Shown here: piece by piece, positions 1 to 9,116 of the stretch | Layout: every line of letters starts with the position of its first letter | Position numbering within the stretch: the stretch's first letter is position 1 | DNA from: Tannerellaceae bacterium | GTDB lineage: Bacteria; Bacteroidota; Bacteroidia; Bacteroidales; Tannerellaceae | Reading direction: 5' to 3' | DNA length: 36,466 nt | Assembly (NCBI GenBank): GCA_031257015.1 | Contig: JAIRPK010000014.1 | Span: 1-36,466 of the forward strand | Notes under the pieces: generated by a model | What the model was told of the DNA's origin: nothing | Databases searched by the model: none | What the model saw: only the letters and a program-made list of their open reading frames with translations | Position numbers and translations under genes: made by a program

Positions 1-402
1 GCTATCTTAAATTGAAAACTCGTTTGAAAGAGTTGACAGGAAGAAGCAATGGAATGGGATATGCTAAACGCAAAGCGGAACTTCATCTGTTTATACGTGG
101 TTGGATAGAATACTTTCAGTTAGCAGATATGCAGAGCTATTTGAAACGAATAGACGAATGGCTTCGCCGTAGGATACGCATATGTCATCTGGAAATGTTG
201 GAAGAATGTTAAAACGAAGTTTGTGAACTTGCAGAAGTGTGGTATCAACAGGTTCTATGCCTGGCAGCATGCCAATACTCGATTGGGCTATTGGCGTGTA
301 GCTGGTAGTCGCATACTTACCTCTGCAATGAACAATGACAAATTGAAACTGTCGGGATATCCTACCTTGATGGATTATTACAGTAAATTGCATCGTAGAT
401 AA
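1..402 (+). pseudogene. Group II intron reverse transcriptase/maturase, C-terminal fragment, frameshifted
   Basis: This is the last part of a group II intron-encoded protein, which splices and mobilises its intron; the 5' part lies outside the window. The first frame reads through 'GYAKRKAELHLFIRGWIEYF' and 'RIDEWLRRRIR', the usual maturase (domain X) end, then stops at 210-212. The family continuation 'WKCWKNVKTKFVNLQKCGI...YWRVAGSR' lies in the +1 frame from about base 187 and stops at 400-402. One extra base near 183-186 would explain this, so the gene is broken or the sequence has an error there. The domain V/VI hairpins follow directly, as expected for an intron 3' end. The family call is confident; the frameshift is read directly from the bases. 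Confidence 0.85.
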
Positions 403-496
403 AGAACCGCCACGTGCCGAACGGCAAGCGTGGTGGTGTGAGAGGTCGGAAAACGAAAGTAGGAAGAAAACTACTTCGTTTTCCTCCCACTCGATT
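403..496 (+). ncRNA. Group II intron 3' end (domains V and VI)
   Basis: Just after the maturase stop, CCGCCACG (about 406-413) pairs with CGTGGTGG, around a TGCC-GAAC-GGCA hairpin with an AG bulge. This is the shape of catalytic domain V, followed by the common GTGAGAGG linker. A second stem pairs GGAAAACGAAAGTAG (448-462) with CTACTTCGTTTTCC (471-484), consistent with domain VI. The intron probably ends near the CACTCGAT at about 488-495; the exact 3' splice site is not proven. The 3' exon begins about 55 bases from the stop codon of the convergent secDF gene. Confidence 0.7.
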
Positions 497-551
497 TTTA
501 ACTAAGCTGTTGTCAGAGTTTGTTAAAATTATGGATAAGCGCCTCTGTTTC

Positions 552-3500
552 TTATTTGGTCGTAGCCTTTATTGCTTTGGTTGCAATTCTTCTTTTCTGT
601 ATTTCGTATGCGATTGGCGTTGCTACAAAAAGGGTAGAATATGTTCCGATAATCACGCCTAGAAGGATTGCAAACGTAAAGCTCCGAATGGTACTGCCTC
701 CAAGAGCAAATATGCAAATTACAACGAGCAGTGTTGACATTGATGTATTAAATGTTCTTGACAGCGTTGAGTTTAGCGCATCATTAATTACTTGGAAGCG
801 GTCACGCTTAGGGAATAATCCAATAGTTTCGCGAATACGGTCAAAGACTACCACCGTGTCATTAATTGAATATCCTATAATGGTTAGCACTGCTGCAATA
901 AATGTTTGGTCTACTTCCATAGAGAATGGCATTATCTTCCATAACAATGAGTAAAAAGCGACGATGCTAAACGTCACAATAGCTACCGACAGGAATGTTC
1001 CTACAGAGAAGGCTATATCCCTGAAACGACCTAGAATGTATAAGGCCATAAAGAGCATTGCTATGATTACAGCCAAGTACGCACTGTTTTTTATGTCATC
1101 AGCCATACTGGGACCAACTTTCTGTGAACTTTTAATGTAGTCTTTGAACTGTTCCTGGGTGGTGCCGTCAGGGAGGAGGGTTTTCAAACCTTCATATATT
1201 TTTTGTTCTATTTCAGCATCTATATTTGGATCATTGTCGGCAATACGGTAGTTGGTTGAAATTCGCACTTGAGAGGCATTTCCTATAGTGATGACACTCA
1301 CGGCTCCGCCTTCAAATTGTGGTTTTAGCAAAGAGTGTATTTGTTCCGTATTGACATTTTGTTCAAACTTTACAGTATAGTTACGTCCTCCGGTGAAGTC
1401 TATACCTGAATTTAAACCTATGGTGAGTAATGAGAGTGTTCCCAAGGCCATGACAATTATTGGGATAATGTATCCAATTTTGCGATTTCCTAAGAAATTA
1501 ATCTTTGGGTCGGCTAGGAAGTTCTTCGATAAGGATGTTGTGAATGTTAACTGCTTAATCTTGTCCTTGGTTAATAGTGCTTCGTAAACGATACGAGTAA
1601 GGAATACTGCAGTAAGGAATGATGCTATCAAACCTATAATTAAAGTAGTTGCAAACCCCCTGATAGGCCCAGTGCCGAAGTAGAAGAGCACAATTCCAGT
1701 AATAATAGATGTCAGATTGGAGTCGAATATTGCCGAGAAAGCATTGCTGTAACCATCAGCTATCGCTCTTGCCAATCCTTTCTGTGCACGTAGTTCCTCC
1801 TTAATGCGTTCATATATAAGCACGTTGGCATCAATCGCCATTGCCAATGTAAGCACCATGCCTGCAATACCAGGTAAGGTAAGTACAGCCTGAAACGAAG
1901 CTAATACTCCCATCGTAAAGAATATGTTTACGAACAAGGCGCTATTGGCGATCATCCCTGGAATAAGTCCGTACATAACGCACATGTAAATCATGAGCAC
2001 CAGCAAGGCTACAATGAAAGAAATAACACCTGCATTGATAGCTTCTTTGCCCAACGACGGTCCGACCACATCCTCCTGTACAATATTAATAGAAGCAGCC
2101 ATTTTGCCGGATTTAAGCACGTTGGCCAAGTCTTTAGCTTCCTCTGGAGTAAAATTGCCGGTTATTTGTGAGCGTCCTCCTGTTATTTCACCCAGTACGT
2201 TGGGAGCAGAATAGACCATACTGTCCAGTACGATGGCAATAGATTTATTGACATTGTCTTTGGTAAGTCGTGCCCAAGCTTTAGCTCCTTCAGCGTTCAT
2301 TGTCATACTTACTTCTTGTTTACTTCCACTGTTTCCAATCTGACCCTGAGCAAAATCGGCTGTGGCGTCGGTGATTACATCGCCTCCTAATGCAGGACGA
2401 CCGTCGCGATTGGTTTGTTTTATGGCATAAAGTTCATATACTTGTCCATCTTCGTCTATCGCTTTTACTCCCCAACGGAAAGTCAAGTTGCGTGGAAGGA
2501 GGTCTTTAACTTGTTTCATGCTAAAGTATTCATCAATAGAGGCCATGTCATTCACATGTGCTCTGCCTATAATAGGCCCGGGATAAGCTTGCCCTGTTTC
2601 GCTTATCATGGGCATTAAGCGACTGAATAAAGGATTTTGTTTACGAGCTTCGGCCAGAGTTTGTGTTGTTCGGTTTATAGTTGAATCGCCTAACTGTGCC
2701 AGCAAGGAGTCTGTGGAATTTGCAATGGCAAGGCTATCTGTTTGATTCTGCTTTATGGGCTGCAGTTCTTCCGAGGTTAACGAATCCGTTGTGGAGAAAG
2801 ATGTACCACCTTCCAGCTGGGCTAACAATTTATCTACTGCAAAAAGCTGTTGGGCTACTTCCGGCATACTGTATGTCTCCCAGAATTCCAAGTTTGCACT
2901 ACCTCTAAGAAGACGGCGGACGCGTTCTGTTTCTTTTACTCCGGGGAGTTCTACCAGGATTCGTCCTGTAGTTTCTAACCGTTGAATATTTGGGGATACT
3001 ACTCCGAAGCGGTCTATACGTGTGCGCAGGACGTTGAAGGAGTTGTCTATTGCGCTTTTTAGTTCATTCTTGAGTACGGTGATGACTTGCGCGTCGTTGC
3101 TTTGAGGTGTAATTTTCTCTTTTAGCTCGAACGTACTGAATATAGCGGAGAGCTGTGCGCCTGCATCCAGTTTTTTATATTCCTCGGCAAAGAGGTCAAT
3201 ATAGTTGCTTTGGCTACTTGTCTGTCTTTTGTAGGCTAGTTCTAAAGCCTTATTAAAGTTTTCGTCCTGATTATTATCGGCCAAAGCGCGTATGACATCG
3301 GATACGTTAAGTTCTAGGATAACATTCATTCCGCCTTTGAGGTCAAGCCCCAAGGAGACTTCCATTTCCCTACATTCCTTTAGTGAATAACCCGGCCAGA
3401 AGGATAAACCTGGCCAAACTTTTTTAGTAGCTAATGAGTCTAGATAAAAACTCTCTTTCTTGGGATCTCCCTGCGCATACTCGGCGGCTTTCTTTCCATA

Positions 3501-3590
3501 ATATGCCGTTACAAACGAGAACGACAAGTAGAACAAACACACAAGCATGAGCAACATGGAGAAGACTTTCACAAATCCTTTGTTCTGCAT
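552..3590 (-). CDS. secDF: Fused protein translocase subunit SecDF
   Basis: This inner-membrane component uses the proton gradient to help complete Sec-dependent protein export. The 1012-residue protein joins SecD and SecF in one chain, as in many Bacteroidetes. Residues about 8-30 form the first membrane helix. The SecD motif DLKGG is at 83-87, followed by a large periplasmic region and a membrane block containing 'AMAIDANVLIYERIKEE'. The SecF half begins near 'GIDFTGGRNYTVKF' and contains 'GYSINDTVVVFDRIRE', then the last helices. The ATG at 3588-3590 has a matching promoter about 50 bases upstream. It stands alone, convergent with the group II intron remnant. Identification is secure. Confidence 0.97.
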   Translation of the reverse strand: MQNKGFVKVFSMLLMLVCLFYLSFSFVTAYYGKKAAEYAQGDPKKESFYLDSLATKKVWPGLSFWPGYSLKECREMEVSLGLDLKGGMNVILELNVSDVIRALADNNQDENFNKALELAYKRQTSSQSNYIDLFAEEYKKLDAGAQLSAIFSTFELKEKITPQSNDAQVITVLKNELKSAIDNSFNVLRTRIDRFGVVSPNIQRLETTGRILVELPGVKETERVRRLLRGSANLEFWETYSMPEVAQQLFAVDKLLAQLEGGTSFSTTDSLTSEELQPIKQNQTDSLAIANSTDSLLAQLGDSTINRTTQTLAEARKQNPLFSRLMPMISETGQAYPGPIIGRAHVNDMASIDEYFSMKQVKDLLPRNLTFRWGVKAIDEDGQVYELYAIKQTNRDGRPALGGDVITDATADFAQGQIGNSGSKQEVSMTMNAEGAKAWARLTKDNVNKSIAIVLDSMVYSAPNVLGEITGGRSQITGNFTPEEAKDLANVLKSGKMAASINIVQEDVVGPSLGKEAINAGVISFIVALLVLMIYMCVMYGLIPGMIANSALFVNIFFTMGVLASFQAVLTLPGIAGMVLTLAMAIDANVLIYERIKEELRAQKGLARAIADGYSNAFSAIFDSNLTSIITGIVLFYFGTGPIRGFATTLIIGLIASFLTAVFLTRIVYEALLTKDKIKQLTFTTSLSKNFLADPKINFLGNRKIGYIIPIIVMALGTLSLLTIGLNSGIDFTGGRNYTVKFEQNVNTEQIHSLLKPQFEGGAVSVITIGNASQVRISTNYRIADNDPNIDAEIEQKIYEGLKTLLPDGTTQEQFKDYIKSSQKVGPSMADDIKNSAYLAVIIAMLFMALYILGRFRDIAFSVGTFLSVAIVTFSIVAFYSLLWKIMPFSMEVDQTFIAAVLTIIGYSINDTVVVFDRIRETIGLFPKRDRFQVINDALNSTLSRTFNTSMSTLLVVICIFALGGSTIRSFTFAILLGVIIGTYSTLFVATPIAYEIQKRRIATKAIKATTK

Positions 3591-3641
3591 CTGAATTTTA
3601 TAATTTATTTGATGTTACATTTAATTGTTTTTCACAGGGTG

Positions 3642-3671
3642 CAAATATAGGATTTTTTTTTCTTTGCCCAA
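3642..3671 (-). promoter_or_regulatory. Bacteroidetes-type promoter for secDF
   Basis: On the minus strand, TTG (3671-3669), a 19-base spacer and TATATTTG (3649-3642) match the -33/-7 consensus used by the main sigma factor of Bacteroidetes. The predicted transcript starts near 3635 and reaches the secDF ATG after about 45 bases. Confidence 0.7.
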
Positions 3672-3765
3672 GGAGATTGTGAATATTACGCTGCCAATTA
3701 GCCCTTTGGAATCTTCTGCGTCTCTCCTTTGCTAGCGTTCATTTAAGTTTGCGTTGCCTTCCATG

Positions 3766-5616
3766 CTACTTATCACGTTGCTGTTCACTTGTTTTCTCAC
3801 GTATGAGGGACATAAATGCCTCTCCATATTTTTCCAGCTTAATGCTTCCGACGCCGCGTATGGATGCAAAGTCTTCAAGCGTTGCAGGCTTATTAAGCGC
3901 CATATCCTGAAGCGCTGCATCAGAGAAAATAATGTACGGCGGCATTTTTTCCTTACGTGCAATGCTGGTGCGCAACTTTTTCAGCTCGTCCAGGAGCGTT
4001 TTTTCAATCGAGTTGTCATCAATGGCGGGAAGATCCGGCAATGCTGCCTTTGCTTTTTTCGCGCTCTTTTCTTTTGCCGGCGAGCGGACGTCGTCGGTTT
4101 CGCAATAAGTGGTGAGCATTGCAGGCGCTTTGCCGAAAAGTATTTTACGACCGGCGGGCGTCACTTTCAGTACATGCGAGGCGGCGTAATCGACCTCTAT
4201 ATAACCAAGGTGCAGCATCTGGTAGATATATTCTTTCCAGGTTTTGAACGATAAATCGCGGCCTGCGCCATAAGTTTTCAGCAGGTGGAACCCTTGTTGC
4301 AACAGCTCCGCTCGCGATGAGGCACGGAGGATGTCAATCGTCAGATTTATTCCCACGCGCTCGTTCGTGCGTAGAATGGCGCTGAGCGCCTTTTGAACAA
4401 GGATGCTTCCGTCGAAGCGTTCCGGCGGATTCAGGCAGGCGTCGCAGTTGCCGCAGTCATATTCTGTTTCCTCTCCGAAATAGTTCAGCAAAATCCGGCG
4501 ACGGCACAGGTCTGTCTCGCAAAAGCGTTGCATCCGGTCGAGCTTCTCCAAATTAATTTCGCTCTGGCGGCTTTCTTCTGCAAAACGCCGTAGAGTAACG
4601 AAATCGCCAAGCGAGTAAAAAAGTATAGCCGAGCTGCGCAATCCGTCGCGACCTGCCCGTCCAATTTCCTGATAATAATTTTCAATACTCGAAGGCATAT
4701 TATAATGTATAACGAAGCGGACGTTGCTTTTGTCAATGCCCATGCCGAAAGCTATGGTGGCGCATACAACTTCTATCCGGTCATTGACGAAATCTTCCTG
4801 CACAGCGTCGCGTTCCTGCGGCGCCAGGCCGGCGTGGTAGGCGGAGGCTTTTATCCCCATCGCTCGCAATGCAGTTGCTACTGTTTCAGTATCTGCTCGC
4901 CTGGTGCAATAAACGATGCCGCTCTGCTCGCCTCCGGTGAGAATAAACTTTGCCATGGCTGAGATTTTCTCCTGTTTGCCGAGGCCGCGGCGGACGGCAA
5001 GCGAGATGTTAGGCCTGTCAAATGATGCTACGAAAATTTGTGGATGTTGCAGCCGGAGCTGCTTGATGATGTCTATCCGTGTCGCCTTGTCGGCGGTGGC
5101 TGTCAGCGCTATGATCGGCACGTGCGGGAAGCGTTCCTTGAGCGTTGAAAGCTGCGTGTATTCCGGGCGGAAGTCATGTCCCCATCGGGAAATGCAATGT
5201 GCTTCGTCAACGGCGATAAGGGAGATGTGCATCTCCGACAGCAGGCCGGATATTTCTGCCTGAACGCCTTCGGGCGATATGTAAAGGAGTTTGATTTCTC
5301 CCATGCGGCATTTGCGCCTTGCTTCCATCCGTTCGTCTTCCGTCAGCGAGCTGTTGAGCGCGACTGCTGCTATTCCGTTAGCCTGTAAACCGCCGACCTG
5401 GTCTTTCATCAGCGCTATCAACGGCGAAACAACGACTGCTGTCCCTTCTAAATGCAAGGCGGGCAGCTGGAAGCATATTGACTTCCCGCCGCCCGTCGGC
5501 ATTAGTGCAAGTACATCTTCTCCGGTTGTTACCTTTTTTATAATGTCGGCTTGAAGAGGACGGAACGCATTGTAACCAAAAAATTCCTTTAACAGAAACT
5601 GCAACTGCTCCTCCAT
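3766..5616 (-). CDS. recQ: ATP-dependent DNA helicase RecQ
   Basis: RecQ is a 3'-5' superfamily 2 DNA helicase used in recombination and fork repair. From the ATG at 5616 the protein has 616 residues, close to the E. coli length; a TTG two codons upstream is the alternative. Walker A (TGGGKS, Lys 45) and the DEAH box (137-140) are intact. 'IGRAGRDG' is the arginine-finger motif VI. The zinc-binding region includes 'CRRRILLNYFGE' and 'DCGNCDAC', followed by the winged helix. The C-terminal HRDC domain contains 'LEDFASIRGVGSIKLEKYG'. It starts 35 bases after the HU-like gene on the same strand, so the two are probably cotranscribed. Confidence 0.96.
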   Translation of the reverse strand: MEEQLQFLLKEFFGYNAFRPLQADIIKKVTTGEDVLALMPTGGGKSICFQLPALHLEGTAVVVSPLIALMKDQVGGLQANGIAAVALNSSLTEDERMEARRKCRMGEIKLLYISPEGVQAEISGLLSEMHISLIAVDEAHCISRWGHDFRPEYTQLSTLKERFPHVPIIALTATADKATRIDIIKQLRLQHPQIFVASFDRPNISLAVRRGLGKQEKISAMAKFILTGGEQSGIVYCTRRADTETVATALRAMGIKASAYHAGLAPQERDAVQEDFVNDRIEVVCATIAFGMGIDKSNVRFVIHYNMPSSIENYYQEIGRAGRDGLRSSAILFYSLGDFVTLRRFAEESRQSEINLEKLDRMQRFCETDLCRRRILLNYFGEETEYDCGNCDACLNPPERFDGSILVQKALSAILRTNERVGINLTIDILRASSRAELLQQGFHLLKTYGAGRDLSFKTWKEYIYQMLHLGYIEVDYAASHVLKVTPAGRKILFGKAPAMLTTYCETDDVRSPAKEKSAKKAKAALPDLPAIDDNSIEKTLLDELKKLRTSIARKEKMPPYIIFSDAALQDMALNKPATLEDFASIRGVGSIKLEKYGEAFMSLIREKTSEQQRDK

Positions 5617-5651
5617 GTGCAAATTTCAGAAAAGGGGGGACGGTTTGTTTG

Positions 5652-6437
5652 TCAGCCTATGCCGCCGCCTCCACCTCCGCCCGGCTGGCCGCCTCCGGCT
5701 GCATCAACAAGGGCAAATGCGGGTTCGTAAGTATAGGTGGACGGCGTCTTGCTTAAGCGGGTCGTGGCGCCGGAATGTTGAGTGACCAGACGCAGCTGGT
5801 AGTGACCCTGCGGCAGGGTTTGCGGAACGATGAAGATGATTTCCTTCGCCTTGTTGACGGGGATGTCTTCCATCGGAACCGGATATTCCTGCTGCGTTTC
5901 GACGTGTAACAGCTTTAAGCCGACTGACGAATCTTCACCTTCAAGCTTGATTTTCTGTCCGGAGATGCGGACGGCTTTTCCGCTTGTGAGTACTTCGTTC
6001 GCTTTTTCGGAATGTTTGTCTTCAACCCAGTAGATGGAGATTGATTCACCGCCGCGGATGCCGCTGTCTTCAAAGTGGAGAAGGGCTTCCAGAGCGTGCA
6101 GAATCCTCACGTCAGGGGTGTAGATTACGTGGTGGCCGTTGATGTGCGCGACGGTGAAATCGTTTGGATTAAGTACTCCTTCGCTGCTAAGCCCCATGCG
6201 GAATGTTCCGATGCCGGCGAGGTAGATTGGCGTTCCTTTACTCAATTCTTCGGGGATGATTTTAACGAGGGCTTCCAGCACGGCTATCGTGTCGGCGGAG
6301 TTGACGGTGGTGCGTTCGGATATTTCTGCTCGAATTGCTTCCGTCTCCATCTTCTCGTTGTGAACAGCGGCGGCATACCATTTGGGTTTTGCGTGCGGCT
6401 GTTGCGGATTGAACTTCTGTTCGAGTTTGTATTTCAT
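5652..6437 (-). CDS. HU-family DNA-binding protein with Ig-like C-terminal domain (DUF4469 type)
   Basis: The N-terminal ~120 residues resemble the Bacteroidetes HU/IHF-like family: 'MKYKLEQKFNPQQP', then 'VNSADTIAVLEALVKIIPEE' and 'GIGTFRMGLSSEG'. A second domain (about 130-225) has the beta-rich pattern of the Ig-like DUF4469 module, and the protein ends in a Gly-rich tail (GGGQPGGGGGGGIG). The start at 6437 is chosen because family members begin this way, giving 261 residues. An ATG at 6479 adds 14 residues. The same frame stays open as far as an ATG at 7139, which sits just below a promoter (see findings). The role is probably DNA binding or nucleoid architecture. It precedes recQ by 35 bases. 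Confidence 0.8.
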   Translation of the reverse strand: MKYKLEQKFNPQQPHAKPKWYAAAVHNEKMETEAIRAEISERTTVNSADTIAVLEALVKIIPEELSKGTPIYLAGIGTFRMGLSSEGVLNPNDFTVAHINGHHVIYTPDVRILHALEALLHFEDSGIRGGESISIYWVEDKHSEKANEVLTSGKAVRISGQKIKLEGEDSSVGLKLLHVETQQEYPVPMEDIPVNKAKEIIFIVPQTLPQGHYQLRLVTQHSGATTRLSKTPSTYTYEPAFALVDAAGGGQPGGGGGGGIG

Positions 6438-6664
6438 ACTTCGATTGTAAAATTTAGGATTAAATATTTGCTCACTCATTATTATATGGGTGTATGAAAA
6501 AAATAAGCTCGACGCAGTTAAATCGGGAGGAGCGCTTGGTTGTTTTAACTGCGCTTCTGGGACCAGTCGGTGGTTTTGCTTGACAATTGGGGCTGTGTTT
6601 CTTAACGGACTCAATGTTTTTGCTTGACAATTTTCGCAGCCTGGCTTGTGCTGTTGGGCTGTTC

Positions 6665-6906
6665 TGCTTGATTTTCCGGTTGTGGCTGTTTGAAAAATTC
6701 GGCAGCGTTGCTTGAAGAATCCGGCAACGGTGTTTGAAAAATTCGGCAGCGGTGTTTGAAAAATCAAGCAGCGGTGTTTGAAAAATTCGGCAACGGTGTT
6801 TGAAAAATCAAGCAGCGCTGTTTGAAAAGTTAAGCAGCGTTGTTTGAAAAATCTGGCAGCGGCGCTTGAAATGTTAAGCGGCGGTGTTTGGGTGGTTAAG
6901 TTGTAT
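6665..6906. repeat. 22-base tandem repeat array (array 1)
   Basis: Eleven units start at exact 22-base steps (6665, 6687, 6709, 6731 and so on to 6885). The typical unit is TGTTTGAAAAATTCGGCAGC followed by GG. Some units carry ATCAAGCAGC in place of ATTCGGCAGC. Decayed relatives (TGCTTGACAATT) extend upstream to about 6578. There are no unique spacers. The array lies between the divergent HU-like and GntP genes, inside the probable leader, or extended frame, of the HU-like gene. Its function is unknown. Confidence 0.9.
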
Positions 6907-7160
6907 TGCCTGAAGTGTCCGGCAAGGCCATTCGACGCATTTTGCAGCTTTGCCGTGAATGTTTGGCTGGGCTGTTTTACTGATTCTACAAAATTGGCAA
7001 ACCATGTGGGCAGGGCTGTTTGGATTAGCTGGTTGCTTTGTGATGAAAATATGCACGGGGTTATAAAAATTCTGTCAACGGGCGCATGTTCCGGTGCGTC
7101 TGTTGCTGAATTTATATAATATATGTGCTTGATTTTCATATACGGTTTGTTATTTTTTCG

Positions 7161-7190
7161 CAAATATAGGGAAAAATTATTTCGCTACAA
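7161..7190 (-). promoter_or_regulatory. Bacteroidetes-type promoter facing the HU-like/recQ genes
   Basis: On the minus strand, TTG (7190-7188), a 19-base spacer and TATATTTG (7168-7161) form a good -33/-7 match. Transcription would begin near 7154, about 15 bases above an ATG at 7139 and about 700 bases above the conserved start of the HU-like domain. It would run through the 22-base array. Confidence 0.65.
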
Positions 7191-7510
7191 TAGTTGGGGG
7201 GGTCTTTTCTATTTGTCGGGAAAGTCTCTGTCTGTGTGTGTTTTTTGTTATGTCGGCTGGTTTTGTTGTTTGCTTGCGTGGTGGTGGGATTTTAAACGGG
7301 TGTGTGAATAAGGTTGAATCGGTGGTTTGGTTTTTTGGTGTGTGTGTTTGTTTTTTTGGGGGATGGTTGCTGGGTGTTTGTTGTGGTGTGCTTTTCGCTG
7401 GTGATGCGGGTGGGTGGCGTTTTTGGGTGAGTTGTTTGCGGGGGTGCGGAGTGTGGGTGGGGTGTTTTTTTTGCTTTATTTTCGTTTGGGGTTTGAATAT
7501 TTAAATTTTT
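7191..7510. other. Extreme G+T-rich spacer
   Basis: This stretch between divergent promoters is almost devoid of C and A on the plus strand. In 7321-7380, 58 of 60 bases are G or T by direct count. I see no convincing gene in it. The bias continues into the permease gene downstream. Confidence 0.85.
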
Positions 7511-7521
7511 CTCTATATTTG
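7492..7521 (+). promoter_or_regulatory. Bacteroidetes-type promoter for the GntP-family gene
   Basis: TTTG (7492-7495), 18 bases and TATATTTG (7514-7521) match the -33/-7 consensus. The predicted start near 7528 leaves a leader of about 180 bases before the chosen ATG at 7711. Confidence 0.6.
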
Positions 7522-7710
7522 CGATGAATTATTTACAATATAATTCGTGTTGAGCTTAAATCTTGTTTGTCTTATGAATTATGCCAGATATTATCAATCA
7601 ATAAAATTAGTAATAAGTATTTTTAAAGGCGTCGTGTGGGGAGAGATCTTCGGCCGGCGCCTAAGTTTTGCGTGCGTGTGGGTGTGTGGGTTTGCTTGTG
7701 GGGGGAGGTG

Positions 7711-9009
7711 ATGGAGTTGATTGTTGTTTTTTTGAGTGTTGTGGGGCTGGTTGTGTTGGTTGGCTGGCTGAAGGTGGATGCTTTTTTGGCGTTTATTGCG
7801 GTTTCTGTTGGGGCGGGCTTGGCGTTTGGTGTTCCGGCGGAGCGTTTGGTTTTGGCGATGGAGAAGGGGGTGGGGGATATTTTGGGCAGTCTTACATTGA
7901 TTATTGTGCTGGGTGCGATGTTGGGCAAGCTGGTTGCGGAGAGTGGTGCGGCGGGGCGTATTGCGGAGGCGATGACGGGGTTGTTCGGGGTCGGGCGTTT
8001 GCGTTGGGGGTTGATGGCGACGGGGTTTGTGGTGGGGATTCCGTTGTTTTACGGTGTTGGTTTTGTGTTGATGGTTCCGCTGATATTTACGGTGGCGGGT
8101 CGCTATCGGTTGCCGGCGGCGTTTGTTGGCTTGCCGATGCTGGCGGCGCTTTCGGTTACGCATGGTTATTTGCCTCCGCATCCGTCGCCGGTTGCTTTGT
8201 CGGCGATGTTTGGGGCGGATGTGGGGATGACGCTGGCGCTTGGTTTGGTGGTTGCGATTCCGGCGATTGTGCTGGCGGGGCCTGTTTTTTCGTTGACGTT
8301 GAGGGGGATGGAGTGCCGTCCGGCGTTGTTGTTTGAGGGGGCGGCGGGGGCTTGCCGGTTGCCTGGGCGTTGTGCGAGTGTTGCGACGGCGCTTTTGCCG
8401 GTGGTTTTGTTAATGTTGTGGGCTGTTGTGGGGCATGTTTTTCCGTTGTTTGCGGCGGCTCGTTTTTGGGGGTCGGCTCCTGTGGCGATGTTTATTTCGC
8501 TGGTTGTTGCGACGTATTTTCTGGGTGTTCGTCTGGGGCGGAGCGTGGGGGAGGTGATGTGTGTTTGTGTTGCTGGAGCGAAGGATGTGTCGATGATTTT
8601 GTTGACGGTTGCGGGGTCGGGGATTTTCAGGGCGGTGCTTGACGAGAGTGGCGTTAGTGTTTCGCTGGCGGCGTCGCTGGGTTTGTGGCCTGTTCATCCG
8701 TTGTTGCTGGGATGGGTGATGGCTGCTTTGATACGGGTGTGCATTGGTTCGGCGACGGTGTCGGCGTTGACGGCTGGGGGTGTGATATTGCCGTTGGCGG
8801 TTGGCAGTGGGGTTAATCCGAGTTTGATGGTTTTGTCGCTGGGGGCGGGGAGCTTGTTTTTTTCGCATGTGAATGATTCGGGTTTTTGGATGTTCAGGGA
8901 ATATTTTGGCTTGAGCCTTAGGGATACGTTCAGGTCGTGGTCGTTGATGGAGACGATTGTTTCGGTTGTTGGCCTGGGCGGGGTGTTGATTTTGAGCGTT
9001 TGGGTTTGA
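7711..9009 (+). CDS. Gluconate/organic acid permease, GntP family
   Basis: This 432-residue, highly hydrophobic inner-membrane protein looks like a GntP-family proton symporter for gluconate or a related hydroxy acid. Family-like segments include 'LGAMLGKLVAESGAAGRIAE', 'LPPHPSPVALSAMFGAD', 'GSATVSALTAGGVILPLA' and 'FFSHVNDSGFWMFREYFGLS'. The ATG at 7711 is chosen because the membrane protein begins there (MELIVVFLSVVGL) directly after a purine run, GGGGGAGG; upstream in-frame codons are not protein-like. The codon use is odd: third positions are dominated by G and T (GTG, TTG, GGG, GCG). In 7921-7980 there are 32 G against 9 C. The substrate is uncertain, as no sugar-acid enzymes lie nearby. 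Confidence 0.9.
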   Translation: MELIVVFLSVVGLVVLVGWLKVDAFLAFIAVSVGAGLAFGVPAERLVLAMEKGVGDILGSLTLIIVLGAMLGKLVAESGAAGRIAEAMTGLFGVGRLRWGLMATGFVVGIPLFYGVGFVLMVPLIFTVAGRYRLPAAFVGLPMLAALSVTHGYLPPHPSPVALSAMFGADVGMTLALGLVVAIPAIVLAGPVFSLTLRGMECRPALLFEGAAGACRLPGRCASVATALLPVVLLMLWAVVGHVFPLFAAARFWGSAPVAMFISLVVATYFLGVRLGRSVGEVMCVCVAGAKDVSMILLTVAGSGIFRAVLDESGVSVSLAASLGLWPVHPLLLGWVMAALIRVCIGSATVSALTAGGVILPLAVGSGVNPSLMVLSLGAGSLFFSHVNDSGFWMFREYFGLSLRDTFRSWSLMETIVSVVGLGGVLILSVWV

Positions 9010-9116
9010 GGTTGTGTTATGCAGGGTGGGGGATGGATATTGCTTGGGTGTTTGATTTTTTCTGCTATATGGTTAGAAACTTGGATTGAATTACATAATA
9101 ATAAACAGAATAGAAT

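Noticed and set aside
7594..8868. Minus-strand frames rich in Arg, Gln, His and Asn
   Set aside because: They are by-products of the G+T bias of the permease gene on the other strand.
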